From: Magnetococcales bacterium
Lineage (GTDB): Bacteria > Pseudomonadota > Magnetococcia > Magnetococcales > UBA8363
DNA length: 64,000 bases
Assembly (NCBI GenBank): GCA_015228975.1
Contig: JADGCN010000001.1
Coordinates: forward strand, 37,073 to 101,072
Reading direction: 5' to 3'
Shown: positions 19,301 through 27,704 of the stretch, piece by piece
Layout of the letters: the number at the start of each line of letters is the position of its first letter
Position numbering within the stretch: the stretch's first letter is position 1
Translations under genes and position numbers: made by a program
Notes under the pieces: model-generated
Databases searched by the model: none
What the model saw: the letters and a program-made list of their open reading frames with translations, nothing else
Told to the model about the DNA's origin: nothing

Positions 19301-20765
19301 GAAAAGTTCGACCTTCACCTATTCCGTGCAAAGCGATGGCACCCTGGTGATTACCGAACCGGATGGTACGGTGGGGCATGGCAAGGTGTCTCCAGATGGT
19401 CAGACGATTGTGTTTGAGGAAACGGGTGCCGCGTCCTCGACTTTTGGCATTGGTTTGAAGGATGGAACCACCGTGCCCAACACAGCCCAGCTCAAGGGGA
19501 CTTATGTAGCCAGCTCGTACGATGCATCCCATGTTACCATACCCAACTCGACACAATCTTTCGATACTATTTCGTCCGAGCTTACCAAGGTGAAATATGA
19601 CGGCGTTGGGGGTGCCAGCAGTTATGAAGTTTTCATGGGTCACTATCTGGCCGTACCAGAAACCTTCAGCTATGCTTCCAATGCCAATGGGTGGATTGAC
19701 ATGGCCAATACGACAAACACTGCCAAATCGGCAGTGGGGTTTCTGTCCAGCGATGGCAACATTTTAATGACGGTGGATACGGCCACAACGCAAGGTACCA
19801 ATAGTGATAATCACGTTGGTTTGACCGTTGCCATTAAGCAGAACGTTGTGGATGGGATAAACGAAGGTTCCGCCAGCTCGACGCCCATTCTGGTTTCTGA
19901 TCTGCTGGCGTTGGAGGTGAAAAGCCATGCCCCGGGGGCGATGGGGATTGCCGTGAGCGGTTTCAGTGCCATTCAATCGGGTACTGTCAGCGCCATAACC
20001 GATCCGACGGTCATAACGGCCAGTGTCGGCAAATGGCAGTACAGCCAGGATTTGGGTTCGACCTGGAGCGATATTGGTTCGCCTACGGCCAACTCATCTT
20101 TAATTCTGTCAGCGGATAATTCGACGGAGATCCGTTTTGTTCCGGATAATTCCTTTATCGGGCAAGCTGTCTTGAAATATCAGGCCTGGGATGGTACGGG
20201 TGGATTCACCAATGGTCAGACCGGGGTCAATTTGAGCAACAGTCCCGCCAGTTTTTCCAATGTTGTCGGGAATGCGGTTTTCGGAGTTCATCCCGTACCC
20301 AAAGATTTTGTCCAGACAGCCGTTTCCGGTTCGACAACGGTACTTAATGGTACTCCGGGCAATGATCTCATGCTTGGGACAACGGGTGCCGACTCTTTTA
20401 AGGGGTTGGACGGTAGCGATACGTTTGTTGGGGGTGGCGGTGCCAACACCTTCTACTTCACCGGGGTGAGCGATTCTACTCCGGCTGCTTCCGACCGCAT
20501 CATCGACTTCAATGTCAGCACCGACAAAATTGATATCTCTCTGGGGACCTCCTATACGGCATACAGTTACATCAGCGCGACCTCCTTTCATGCAACGGGT
20601 CAGACGGAAATCAGGTTTGACCAACCATCGGGATTGTTGCAGGTGGACTCGAACGGTGATGGTGTTTCCGATATGGCGATCAAGTTGGATCATGTGACTT
20701 CGACGAACCTGGATTCCACCTTGGATGCCGGTCAACATCCGACCTGTCTCAGTGTCCATGTGTAA
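16314..20765 (+). CDS. giant FecR-domain / RTX-like putative type I secretion substrate
   Basis: FecR-like region (VGDVIETPKGGGVGLVYADNTTISL..FKTPVAVIGVRGTTV); low-complexity middle; C-terminal RTX-like GTPGNDLMLGTTGADSFKGLDGSDTFVGGGGANTFYF; flanked by T1SS genes. Confidence 0.85.
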   Translation: MKRSLHEFMPGQLRPWAPEVMHPTSDKPLVMGHDDFLLTAQFTRQGSDLLLEGGVDYPGHSVLIPGYFSLATPPDLVTGYDARVTSDLALRLAGPATPAVYAENAPATPTATVASGGDGVGRIESTVAGATVTRAGVKMAAEKGMVIQVGDVIETPKGGGVGLVYADNTTISLANSGRLVVEEMKFDPAKNEGKSTTNVVQGEFSFVSGHVAKTGTDKMVFKTPVAVIGVRGTTVAGKASAEGSENSFTLLPDADGGVGKIAVTNQSGTIVLSQPNQTTTVTSFSAKPTPPVILSHQEIQTRYGSATRILPPPPATPPQGTKSGSTPGKEGDAKGDAKGDAKGEAKGEAKGDGKDAKGDGKEAKGDGKDAKGDGKDVKGDGKDGKGDGKEAQGDGKDVKGDGKDGKGDGKAGGDKALQGDAAPLKEGKAAEEGKPVATGDADKGAAAQGPGGVQTADAAKNAGPSTGPDAGPNAQGVVASGPQGQSGSGVQQPVAQTGVVQGNTQPVVANTPVPQSFQSVVPTVTNLFAPSTLLGTTANATVNNQIGNNLVGNNLVGNNTVVNNAVGNNPVQQNQAMAAGNVTSQTNAGMGVASVSNPLPVTTVKTVSPVVTTTQTPVQQVQTQPQQQQTNNQQVSQPTTSNPGVTQNPGTSGSNQTQQPGTGTTTQTQDTGTTNPPGTTTQTPGTTTPPGTTTQTPGTTTQTPGTTTPTPDTGTTQPQPQQLAAPSLTLRDTVGTTSKPFYIDIASSLQSSTGNLSVAVAGLPTNSTISAGSMDGSGNWVIPSNQLSGLSMTLSQGAPDTMQLGVTATASDGTSSASKSGTLNIWLGGNDSLFYSSNTQIVNQNAPPTNVTRIAGGNVKIDMASNSLTYLESWASDTVATIPFSSITKYPNGGLEIAFSNNFSAHGIMSSNASVGLFSMSNSAQGSTLPNAMFSVVVPDAPGHSNSGVAGNYHFAYLKTGSGTTPATGYGTFTLNGSGQGSVVTQASSDGLGGALKSSTFTYSVQSDGTLVITEPDGTVGHGKVSPDGQTIVFEETGAASSTFGIGLKDGTTVPNTAQLKGTYVASSYDASHVTIPNSTQSFDTISSELTKVKYDGVGGASSYEVFMGHYLAVPETFSYASNANGWIDMANTTNTAKSAVGFLSSDGNILMTVDTATTQGTNSDNHVGLTVAIKQNVVDGINEGSASSTPILVSDLLALEVKSHAPGAMGIAVSGFSAIQSGTVSAITDPTVITASVGKWQYSQDLGSTWSDIGSPTANSSLILSADNSTEIRFVPDNSFIGQAVLKYQAWDGTGGFTNGQTGVNLSNSPASFSNVVGNAVFGVHPVPKDFVQTAVSGSTTVLNGTPGNDLMLGTTGADSFKGLDGSDTFVGGGGANTFYFTGVSDSTPAASDRIIDFNVSTDKIDISLGTSYTAYSYISATSFHATGQTEIRFDQPSGLLQVDSNGDGVSDMAIKLDHVTSTNLDSTLDAGQHPTCLSVHV
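17301..17553 (+). repeat. GDGKDAK/GDGKEAK tandem coding repeat
   Basis: Degenerate repeats of aaaGATGCGAAGGGTGACGGG-type units encoding Lys/Gly/Asp-rich sequence. Confidence 0.9.
17941..18026 (+). repeat. NNLVG coding repeat (15-bp unit)
   Basis: gggaacaatctggtt-type units encoding GNNLVGNNLVGNNTVVNNAVGNN. Confidence 0.85.
18300..18460 (+). repeat. TTQTPGTTT coding repeat
   Basis: Repeats of acgactcagacaccgggtacg encoding Thr/Pro/Gln-rich linker. Confidence 0.85.
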
Positions 20766-20859
20766 TGTTGCGGGCCACTTGATCGTGGGGGGCGCCACTG
20801 TCATCGTGATTGGTGGCTATCACCTCAAGGTAGGTCGCAGCGCGTAAGGAGAGCCGAAA

Positions 20860-22530
20860 GTGGTGCGATTGATGCGTCGGTTCATGGCCCGACCGGGCCT
20901 GCTGATCATGGCGTTGGTCGCCTCCTTGATCATCCACCTGCTCTCCCTGGCGTCCTCCATCTATGTCATCCAAGTGTTGAACCGTTATGTCAGTAACGGT
21001 GTTGATTCCACGCTCATCACCCTGACGGTGGGGGTCTTGCTGGCCATTGTGATGGAATGGATCCTGCGTCGACTCCGGTTTCGCATGATGGATGGGTTTA
21101 CGGCGCGTCCCGATGCGGAAATAGCCGGCAGGGGATTTTTTCAACTCACCGGTGCCCGAGGGTCGGCCTTGATTCACCTGAGCGAGGGGCAACGTCGTGA
21201 AGCCATGATGGCGGTTGCGACGCTCCAGGGTGTTTTGGGACGGGAAAATCTGATTGCCCTGATGGATTTTCCTTTTGCCCTGTTGTTCGTCTTGGCGCTA
21301 TTCATTTTGAACGCTCGCATAGGGGTGGTGGCCAGCATCATGCTGGGATTGGTGTTGGTGGCCTCTTTGCTGCTTCAATGGGCGGTCAAGCAACCCATGC
21401 GACAGCAGAATCGCCTGATTGTGGAACACAATCAATTGTTGCAATCGGTTTTAAAAGCGGTCGAAGATATTCGTATTTTCAATGCCCATGGCATGTTGCG
21501 CCAGGTCTGGGGGGAGCGTCAAACCCGCCTCAACCATGCCCGACATCGGGTCGCCCTGCGCCAGGAGACTCTGCGCCAGATTTTGGCGACCGGCTCCGCT
21601 TTGATGAGCGTGGCGGTAATCGCCCAGGGTGCCCTCCTGGTGGTGAATGGCGACATGACTTCCGGCGCCATGATCGGTGCCAATATCTTGGCTGGTCGCG
21701 CCCTGGCTATCATCTCCCGTTTTTCGCAACTCGGAGCCGCCATGGAACAGGGGGAGTCGGCGGCGGCAAGCCTGGAAAAATTGATGAAATTGCCCCTGGA
21801 GATGCCCGAAGGTACGGCTCTGCAAACGTTTACCGGCAATCTGGAACTCAACGATGTGGCTTTTGTTTATCCCGGGTCGGCGGTACCGTTGTTTGAATCG
21901 CTATCGGTACGGTTCATTCCTGGCAGTTTGGTGGTGGTGGCGGGTGACAATGGTGCCGGCAAAACGACATTGGCACGTCTGTTGACCGGCTTTCTGGATC
22001 CGGTTCGCGGTAAAATTTTGGCCGATGGCCTGGAATACCGACAGATGGCGGCGGGTTGGTTGCGTCGGCAACTTGTTTATTTTCCACAGGAACCCGTGTT
22101 CTTTGATGGTACCTTGTTGGACAACATAATTGTGAATCGACCCGATATCCCCCTGGAGCGACTGAATATGATGGTGGATTCGGCAGGCTTGCGCCGTTTC
22201 GTCAACGAAAGTCCAGATGGTTTGCAAACCCGTCTGGAAGGGGGTGGGGGGCAATTGGCGTTGGGGGTGCGGCGTCGCATCGCTTTGGCCCGGGGGTTGG
22301 TCAGTGACGGGATGATAGCCATTTTTGACGATCCCCTCGAAGGTTTGGACGGCCAGGGGGTGAGCGCCGTGATGAACATTTTGGCCGCCTTGAAGAATAA
22401 TGGGCGGACGGTGATCGTCCTGTCGCATGATGTGACGCCGTTCCAGGAGTTGGCCGATGCCTGTCTCGACCTCAATATGAAACCGAAACCGTTGTTGCGG
22501 CGTACCTTGCCAGGGACCAAAGGGGCTTAA
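20860..22530 (+). CDS. type I secretion ABC transporter permease/ATPase with degenerate motifs
   Basis: N-terminal TM domain; Walker A AGDNGAGKTTLARLL, Q-loop YFPQEP, H-loop VLSHD; signature LSGGQ replaced by LALGV, Walker B FDDP. Confidence 0.85.
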   Translation: MVRLMRRFMARPGLLIMALVASLIIHLLSLASSIYVIQVLNRYVSNGVDSTLITLTVGVLLAIVMEWILRRLRFRMMDGFTARPDAEIAGRGFFQLTGARGSALIHLSEGQRREAMMAVATLQGVLGRENLIALMDFPFALLFVLALFILNARIGVVASIMLGLVLVASLLLQWAVKQPMRQQNRLIVEHNQLLQSVLKAVEDIRIFNAHGMLRQVWGERQTRLNHARHRVALRQETLRQILATGSALMSVAVIAQGALLVVNGDMTSGAMIGANILAGRALAIISRFSQLGAAMEQGESAAASLEKLMKLPLEMPEGTALQTFTGNLELNDVAFVYPGSAVPLFESLSVRFIPGSLVVVAGDNGAGKTTLARLLTGFLDPVRGKILADGLEYRQMAAGWLRRQLVYFPQEPVFFDGTLLDNIIVNRPDIPLERLNMMVDSAGLRRFVNESPDGLQTRLEGGGGQLALGVRRRIALARGLVSDGMIAIFDDPLEGLDGQGVSAVMNILAALKNNGRTVIVLSHDVTPFQELADACLDLNMKPKPLLRRTLPGTKGA

Positions 22531-22533
22531 AGG

Positions 22534-23832
22534 ATGGCCGAAACCATTTACCACATCGAAGTGGCCAGCGGTTTCACGGCGCATCATCGGCGCTTTTTCG
22601 TGGTGCTTGTGCTGACGTTTGTGTTGATCGGGTTGTGGGCGCATTGGGGGGTGTTGGACATTGTCTCCCTGGCGGAAGGGGAAGTGGCACCATCGGGCAA
22701 GGTGAAGATGGTGCAGCATCTGGAAGGGGGGATTGTCAAAAGCATTCACGTTCATGAGGGGGATGAGGTCAAACAAGGGCAGGAAATGGTGACATTGGAA
22801 CCGACCGCACGGGATTCCGATGTCCAGGAGTTGCGGGCGCGTCAGGTTTCGTTGCAGGCGGCGGAACAAAGGCTGGTTGCCGAAACCACGGGGGCGGATA
22901 CGGTCAACTTCAGCGCAGAATTTCGCCGCAATCATCCGGCTTTGGTTGGCCAGGAGATCGGTTTGTTCCAAAATCGGCGCCGGCATCAGGAAAATCTTCT
23001 CTCCGAACAACGGGAACTCGTCAGCCAGCGGACGCACGACATCGCCGAAATTGATTCGCGTATCGACCATGCAAAAAAACGATTGAGCCTGCTCAAAGAG
23101 CAGGTCGAAATCAGCACAGCGTTGCTCAAACGGGATATTACCAACCGTTATGGCCATTTGGACTTGTTGAAGGAGGCCAACGGACTGGAGGGGAAGCTGG
23201 AGGAGGATAAATCGGCGCACAGCCGGGCGCAGGCGGCACTCAAGGAGGCTCAGGCCCGCCTGGTGGGGCGCAAGAGCGCCTTTGTAGCCGAAGCGGAAAC
23301 CCAGCTTGAGGAAATTCGCCGTGAGTTGCAGGAAATCGCCGCCAGATCGGGTAAATTTCGCGATAATTTGGATCGGACGGTCATACGGGCCCCGGTGGAG
23401 GGGGTGGTGAAAACCCTCCATATCGTGACCATTGGTGGTGTGATCAAAGCGGGTGATGTGGTGGTGGAACTGGTTCCCAAAGGGGATCGTCTGGTGATTG
23501 AATCCAAACTCTCCACCAAAGACATCGGCTACGTGCAACTGGGACAATTGGCGGAGATACGATTGATTGGCTCCGATGCGGCGCGATATGGTAAAATCGA
23601 AGGAGTGGTCGCGGGCATCAGTCCCGATACGTTGACAACGGAAAAAGGGACGCCTTTTTATAAGGTCAGGGTCGAAACTGAAAAAACCTTCTTTAAAAAT
23701 GGTGAGTATCGGTATTTGTTGTATCCGGGCATGATTGTGCAAATATTGATCCACACCGGTCAAAGGTCGGTTTTGGACTATGTGTTGTCCCCGTTTCTTT
23801 CGAGTGCCCAGTTGGCGCTCAAGGAGCGATAG
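22534..23832 (+). CDS. HlyD-family periplasmic adaptor
   Basis: One N-terminal TM; GEVAPSGKVKMVQHLEGGIVKSIHVHEGDEVKQGQ; RTVIRAPVEGVVKTL. Confidence 0.92.
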   Translation: MAETIYHIEVASGFTAHHRRFFVVLVLTFVLIGLWAHWGVLDIVSLAEGEVAPSGKVKMVQHLEGGIVKSIHVHEGDEVKQGQEMVTLEPTARDSDVQELRARQVSLQAAEQRLVAETTGADTVNFSAEFRRNHPALVGQEIGLFQNRRRHQENLLSEQRELVSQRTHDIAEIDSRIDHAKKRLSLLKEQVEISTALLKRDITNRYGHLDLLKEANGLEGKLEEDKSAHSRAQAALKEAQARLVGRKSAFVAEAETQLEEIRRELQEIAARSGKFRDNLDRTVIRAPVEGVVKTLHIVTIGGVIKAGDVVVELVPKGDRLVIESKLSTKDIGYVQLGQLAEIRLIGSDAARYGKIEGVVAGISPDTLTTEKGTPFYKVRVETEKTFFKNGEYRYLLYPGMIVQILIHTGQRSVLDYVLSPFLSSAQLALKER

Positions 23833-24087
23833 GTGGGGCCATCAGGGCAGGTCAACCAGAAAAGGAATGGGGCCGTGGGATGCTGTGCGAATGCGGGTGC
23901 CATGGATCGACAAGTGGCTGAGGCTTTGGGGGTGCCGGTTGAAGAATATGTCGAGGCTTTGCTCAAGGGTCGGGTGCGCGTCGAGCGCCTGGAACGGGGG
24001 GCGGTGATTGACGGGGTGACATTGATGTTTCCCCGGGCGATTTTTTATTACCAGGGGCGCTGGACGCATCTGGATCTGGAAAAATGA
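23833..24087 (+). CDS. small hypothetical protein downstream of T1SS adaptor (possible start 23902)
   Basis: 84-aa ORF directly after the HlyD stop; MDRQVAEALGVPVEEYVEALLKGRVRVERLERGAVIDGVTLMFPRAIFYYQGRWTHLDLEK. Confidence 0.5.
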   Translation: MGPSGQVNQKRNGAVGCCANAGAMDRQVAEALGVPVEEYVEALLKGRVRVERLERGAVIDGVTLMFPRAIFYYQGRWTHLDLEK

Positions 24088-24183
24088 TGCGGTATGAACC
24101 ATGACAGATTCTTTCCGGGTGAGTCTCCTTGGAGATGGATGGTGTCGTTTGCGTAAGGTCGCGTTGTTTGAGGAGGGATCACT

Positions 24184-24810
24184 ATGGGAAACACGATTGC
24201 GTTCGATACCCACGCTTACGTCAAAAAACTTCGGGAAGCTGGAGTGAATGAACGGCAGGCGGAAGTTCAAGCCGAAGCCCTGGTTGATTTGGTGGAAGAC
24301 CGTTTGGCCACCAAGAGAGATTTTGCTGATCTGAAAATGGACATTGAAAAGATCCGGGCGGATCTTCAGCGGGATATCAAGGAACTGGATGCCAAGACTG
24401 AGATCAGACTCAAGGAATTGGACACCAAAGCGGAAACCCGGTTCAAGGAATTGGACACCAAAGTGGAAACCCGGTTCAAGGAATTGGACATCAAAGCGGA
24501 AACCCGGATCAAGGAATTGGACACCAAAGCGGAAACCCGGTTCAAGGAATTGGACACCAAAGCGGAAACCCGGTTCAAGGAATTGGACACCAAAGCGGAA
24601 TCCCGGTTCAAGGAAACGGATGCCAAACTCAAGGAAATGGAACTCCGCATGGTGATCAAGATGGGAGGTATGATCCTGGCGGGGATTGGTATCTTGTTCG
24701 GTCTCATGCGGGCATGGCCTTTGCCGGTTCAGTTCGTTCCCGTTTCCGGTCAAGAGATGCGCCAAATGGTTCCGATGACCTCGCCGGGGGGAGCAGGCGC
24801 AAGCAAATGA
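24184..24810 (+). CDS. DUF1640/CCDC90-like coiled-coil protein with C-terminal TM helix
   Basis: MGNTIAFDTHAYVKKLREAGVNERQAEVQAEAL..ATKRDFADLK; KELDTKAETRF repeats; TM MGGMILAGIGILFGLM. Confidence 0.75.
   Translation: MGNTIAFDTHAYVKKLREAGVNERQAEVQAEALVDLVEDRLATKRDFADLKMDIEKIRADLQRDIKELDAKTEIRLKELDTKAETRFKELDTKVETRFKELDIKAETRIKELDTKAETRFKELDTKAETRFKELDTKAESRFKETDAKLKEMELRMVIKMGGMILAGIGILFGLMRAWPLPVQFVPVSGQEMRQMVPMTSPGGAGASK
24379..24609 (+). repeat. seven 33-bp tandem repeats encoding 11-residue units KELDTKAETRF
   Basis: aaggaattggacaccaaagcggaaacccggttc repeated with few substitutions. Confidence 0.95.
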
Positions 24811-24915
24811 AAAAATATTCTGATATCAGCATGGTGTGCAGAGCGTCGAAGATGACCCCGGTAAAAGTAATCGATTGTTTAAGATAGCGACTCATCGCAT
24901 CACTGTGGTGGATCC

Positions 24916-25236
24916 ATGAACCGTCGCACCACGAGGCACACCAGCTTGACCGAAAAGGCGGCTCTTTTATGTAAAGCCTTGCGCAAGGTGGGCTATCATC
25001 CCCACCCCGGGCCGATCAATGCGAAAGGTCGCAGTAGTGGCGATTGTCGCGTTAAAATATCCTCGGAAGCGGGACGTACCCGTTTGCGGGTGACCGGCCA
25101 TGGGGTGCAGGAGGTGTTTCTTTACGGCCCGGTGGATATTGCGAAAATCGTTTCTGTCATCGAAGCCACGGGCGTGCGTATCGAAGCGGTGGTGCAACAA
25201 TCACCGAAGCGTGCATCTGGCTCCGTGGACTTATAA
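24916..25236 (+). CDS. hypothetical protein
   Basis: 106-aa ORF, KALRKVGYHPHPGPINAKGRSSGDCRVKISSEAGRTRLRVTGHG; no family recognised. Confidence 0.5.
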   Translation: MNRRTTRHTSLTEKAALLCKALRKVGYHPHPGPINAKGRSSGDCRVKISSEAGRTRLRVTGHGVQEVFLYGPVDIAKIVSVIEATGVRIEAVVQQSPKRASGSVDL

Positions 25237-26433
25237 TACTAATGTGATTTCATGTTTCAAAATCTTGGTTCCCTCCGTCGGCCCAAACACCCACGGGAGG
25301 CTCCACAGAGGTTCGTTGATGCTGCTACCCTGCTGGATCACCATTTCGCGACCCTGTTGAAGAGAGTCGTCGATAGAGTTGCCTTGAGCCAAGGCGTCAA
25401 GAAACAACTTGTGAAAAAGATTGTCTTGGATTGAATCAGGCCAAGATAGCGTCACCGGGATGCCCGCTTGGTTGATGCTGTCAGCGAGTAAAGCCGCTGC
25501 TGACCAGGGGGGGGGATGATTGGGTTCACGACCGCTGACGATCACACAGTGAATATCCGAATCTTTAAGAACTGTTTCAAATATTTCCCCTCCCGTCTTC
25601 GGATCGGCTTCCCCTTCTTCGTCTACAAATAAAAAGAAACCTCGTTTCATACGTATCATCATGGTGCCGTGCAGGATGAGCAGATGTGGCTTGAAAGTTT
25701 TTATCCCATGGATGAGATCCGACAAGCGGCCTGTTGGATTGATATGGAAAGAGAGCGTATGACTGTTGGCGAATGGTGGCATCGCAACGGATGCCATCGT
25801 TGCGTGGATCAATACTTTCAAAGGATGATGAAAGAGAGGAAAACTGGCGGAATAAAGATGTTTGCTTGTGCGATGGATGGAGCGGTTGGGATTCAATACC
25901 CAAGGGAGTGCATTGGGTGTTAACAAGACTTCCCAGGGTAGGTGGAGTATTTCCGGGATCGTGCTGTGAATGACTAGGAAAAAAGGCTCGTCGGGATTGT
26001 GTCGAGATATTTGATCATCAATTTGGCTAAAGCTCATAGAAGATGCTTTAGGTTCGTCTGGATTCCCGCTTGCGCGGGAATGACAATTGATTGCGATTAC
26101 GGATGATTTTTCCGTCATTCCCGCGCAAGCGGGAATCCAGAATGGGTTGGCACGAATGAAACGCTGATTATGGCCGTGTCGCGAAAGGATGGCAGACCAG
26201 TAGGGGGCGAGGAAAACATCGAATAATTCAATGCCGGTACCGGTGATGGTCGCCTGTTTTATTTCTGGAGGGGTAACTCGTACAAAAAGAAATCGAAATT
26301 GGTCAACGATCAAAGAGAGTTCCCGCCAACGGACGGATGGGAGGGAATGCTCGCCGAGACTTTGTCCATTCAGGCGGATGTGAATCTTGAAATCAGTCGG
26401 CACCGACGCTGTTACGTCCAGTTGAATGATCAT
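25231..26433 (-). CDS. CHAT-domain-like protein carrying an in-frame repeat insertion; catalytic Cys apparently absent
   Basis: HLLILHGTMM..LFVDEEGEADPKTGGEIFETVL..VIVSGREPN resembles the CHAT fold; ATGA overlap with mtaD. Confidence 0.6.
   Translation of the reverse strand: MIIQLDVTASVPTDFKIHIRLNGQSLGEHSLPSVRWRELSLIVDQFRFLFVRVTPPEIKQATITGTGIELFDVFLAPYWSAILSRHGHNQRFIRANPFWIPACAGMTEKSSVIAINCHSRASGNPDEPKASSMSFSQIDDQISRHNPDEPFFLVIHSTIPEILHLPWEVLLTPNALPWVLNPNRSIHRTSKHLYSASFPLFHHPLKVLIHATMASVAMPPFANSHTLSFHINPTGRLSDLIHGIKTFKPHLLILHGTMMIRMKRGFFLFVDEEGEADPKTGGEIFETVLKDSDIHCVIVSGREPNHPPPWSAAALLADSINQAGIPVTLSWPDSIQDNLFHKLFLDALAQGNSIDDSLQQGREMVIQQGSSINEPLWSLPWVFGPTEGTKILKHEITLVL
26058..26140. repeat. 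REP/BIME-type palindromic element inside a CDS
   Basis: 27-bp perfect inverted arms ctggattcccgcttgcgcgggaatgac (26058-26084) / gtcattcccgcgcaagcgggaatccag (26114-26140). Confidence 0.95.
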
Positions 26434-27704
26434 GGGGCAGGGGAGCGGGTCAGCGCGAGGGCACGTTTGGTTACTTCATCACGGATGTGATCCTCGTCGG
26501 CAACGATACGGTTTTGCATCACAATCCGACCATGGATGATAGTGGTGTCCACCACATGCCCTGTCGCCGCATAAACCAGATTGGAGTGCAGGTTGAGTGG
26601 TGGCGTCATTTCGGGCGTGTGGGTGTTGATCAGAATCAGGTCCGCGGGTTCTCCCGGGGCGATGATTCCCGAATGGCCCAGGATGCGGGCATGGCACCCC
26701 ATGGCAATCTGTAAGGCCACTTGGGCCGGCAGGGCAGTGGGGTCGCCCAAGGTATGTTTTTGCATCAGGGAGAACAGTTTCATTTCCTGAAACATATCCA
26801 GACTGTTGTTGGAGGCGGCACCATCGGTACCCATGCCCATGGCTATGGAGCGTTTGGCCATGCGTTTGTAGGGAAAAACACCACCACAAGCCAGTTTTAG
26901 GTTGGACGTGGGATTGGTGACCAGGGTAACTTTGCGTTCTGCGATCAGATCCAGTTCGGCATCGTCGAGAAAGACCGCGTGGGCCAATAGGGTGCGCTGG
27001 TGCAAAAGGCCGAGGCGATCCAGATAAAAAACAGGGCGCATCCCGTGTTGCTTCAGGCAATGCTCCACTTCACCCCGGGTTTCAGACAAATGGATATGAA
27101 GCGTCAGATCATGGATTTCGGCAAATCGTTGGCACCAACGTAACGTTTCCGTGCTGACCGAATAGATGGCATGGGGATAAATTACCGGTCGGATCCAACG
27201 GGGATCATACCGATCCATCTCTTGCATGACGGACTGTGCCGTGTTTTTGCAGGCTTCCCCTTGATCGGCTCCCAGGGCATCGACGATGGGGAGACCAATG
27301 GCCGCTTTCATGCCGCTGTCCCGGACCGCCCGTGCCACGGCATGGAAATGCCAATAGCCATCGTGAAATGCGGTGGTACCGGAGCGAATCATCTCCAGGC
27401 AGGCCAAGCGTGTGCCCCAATAGACATCATCTTCCGTCAATCGTGCCTCGGCGGGCCAGATCTTCTCCTGGAGCCAGGTCATGAGTGGCATGTCGTCGCC
27501 CGCACCGCGCAACAGGGTCATGGCGGCATGGGTGTGGGCATTGACGAGTCCGGGGAGGAGCGTCATGCCCCGGGCATCCAGGCATTGGGCCTGATCGACA
27601 CGGGCACCCCGCGGATCGATCCTTTCGATCAACCCATCCGTCACCAGGAGGGACACCGGGGATGCATACCCCTCCAGCATGGCGTTATGGATGCACAGGG
27701 TCAT
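26430..27704 (-). CDS. mtaD: 5-methylthioadenosine/S-adenosylhomocysteine deaminase
   Basis: LLPGLVNAHTHAAMTLLRGAGDDMPLMTWLQEKIWPAEA; GTDGAASNNSLDMFQEMK. Confidence 0.9.
   Translation of the reverse strand: MTLCIHNAMLEGYASPVSLLVTDGLIERIDPRGARVDQAQCLDARGMTLLPGLVNAHTHAAMTLLRGAGDDMPLMTWLQEKIWPAEARLTEDDVYWGTRLACLEMIRSGTTAFHDGYWHFHAVARAVRDSGMKAAIGLPIVDALGADQGEACKNTAQSVMQEMDRYDPRWIRPVIYPHAIYSVSTETLRWCQRFAEIHDLTLHIHLSETRGEVEHCLKQHGMRPVFYLDRLGLLHQRTLLAHAVFLDDAELDLIAERKVTLVTNPTSNLKLACGGVFPYKRMAKRSIAMGMGTDGAASNNSLDMFQEMKLFSLMQKHTLGDPTALPAQVALQIAMGCHARILGHSGIIAPGEPADLILINTHTPEMTPPLNLHSNLVYAATGHVVDTTIIHGRIVMQNRIVADEDHIRDEVTKRALALTRSPAP

Noticed and set aside
21901-23763. 620-aa ORF on the - strand
   Set aside because: Antisense to well-supported ABC/HlyD genes; no recognisable domain; composition is the shadow of the sense codons.
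24379-24609. Regular 33-bp repeats as a possible CRISPR array
   Set aside because: Direct head-to-tail repeats with no unique spacers, within an open coding frame.
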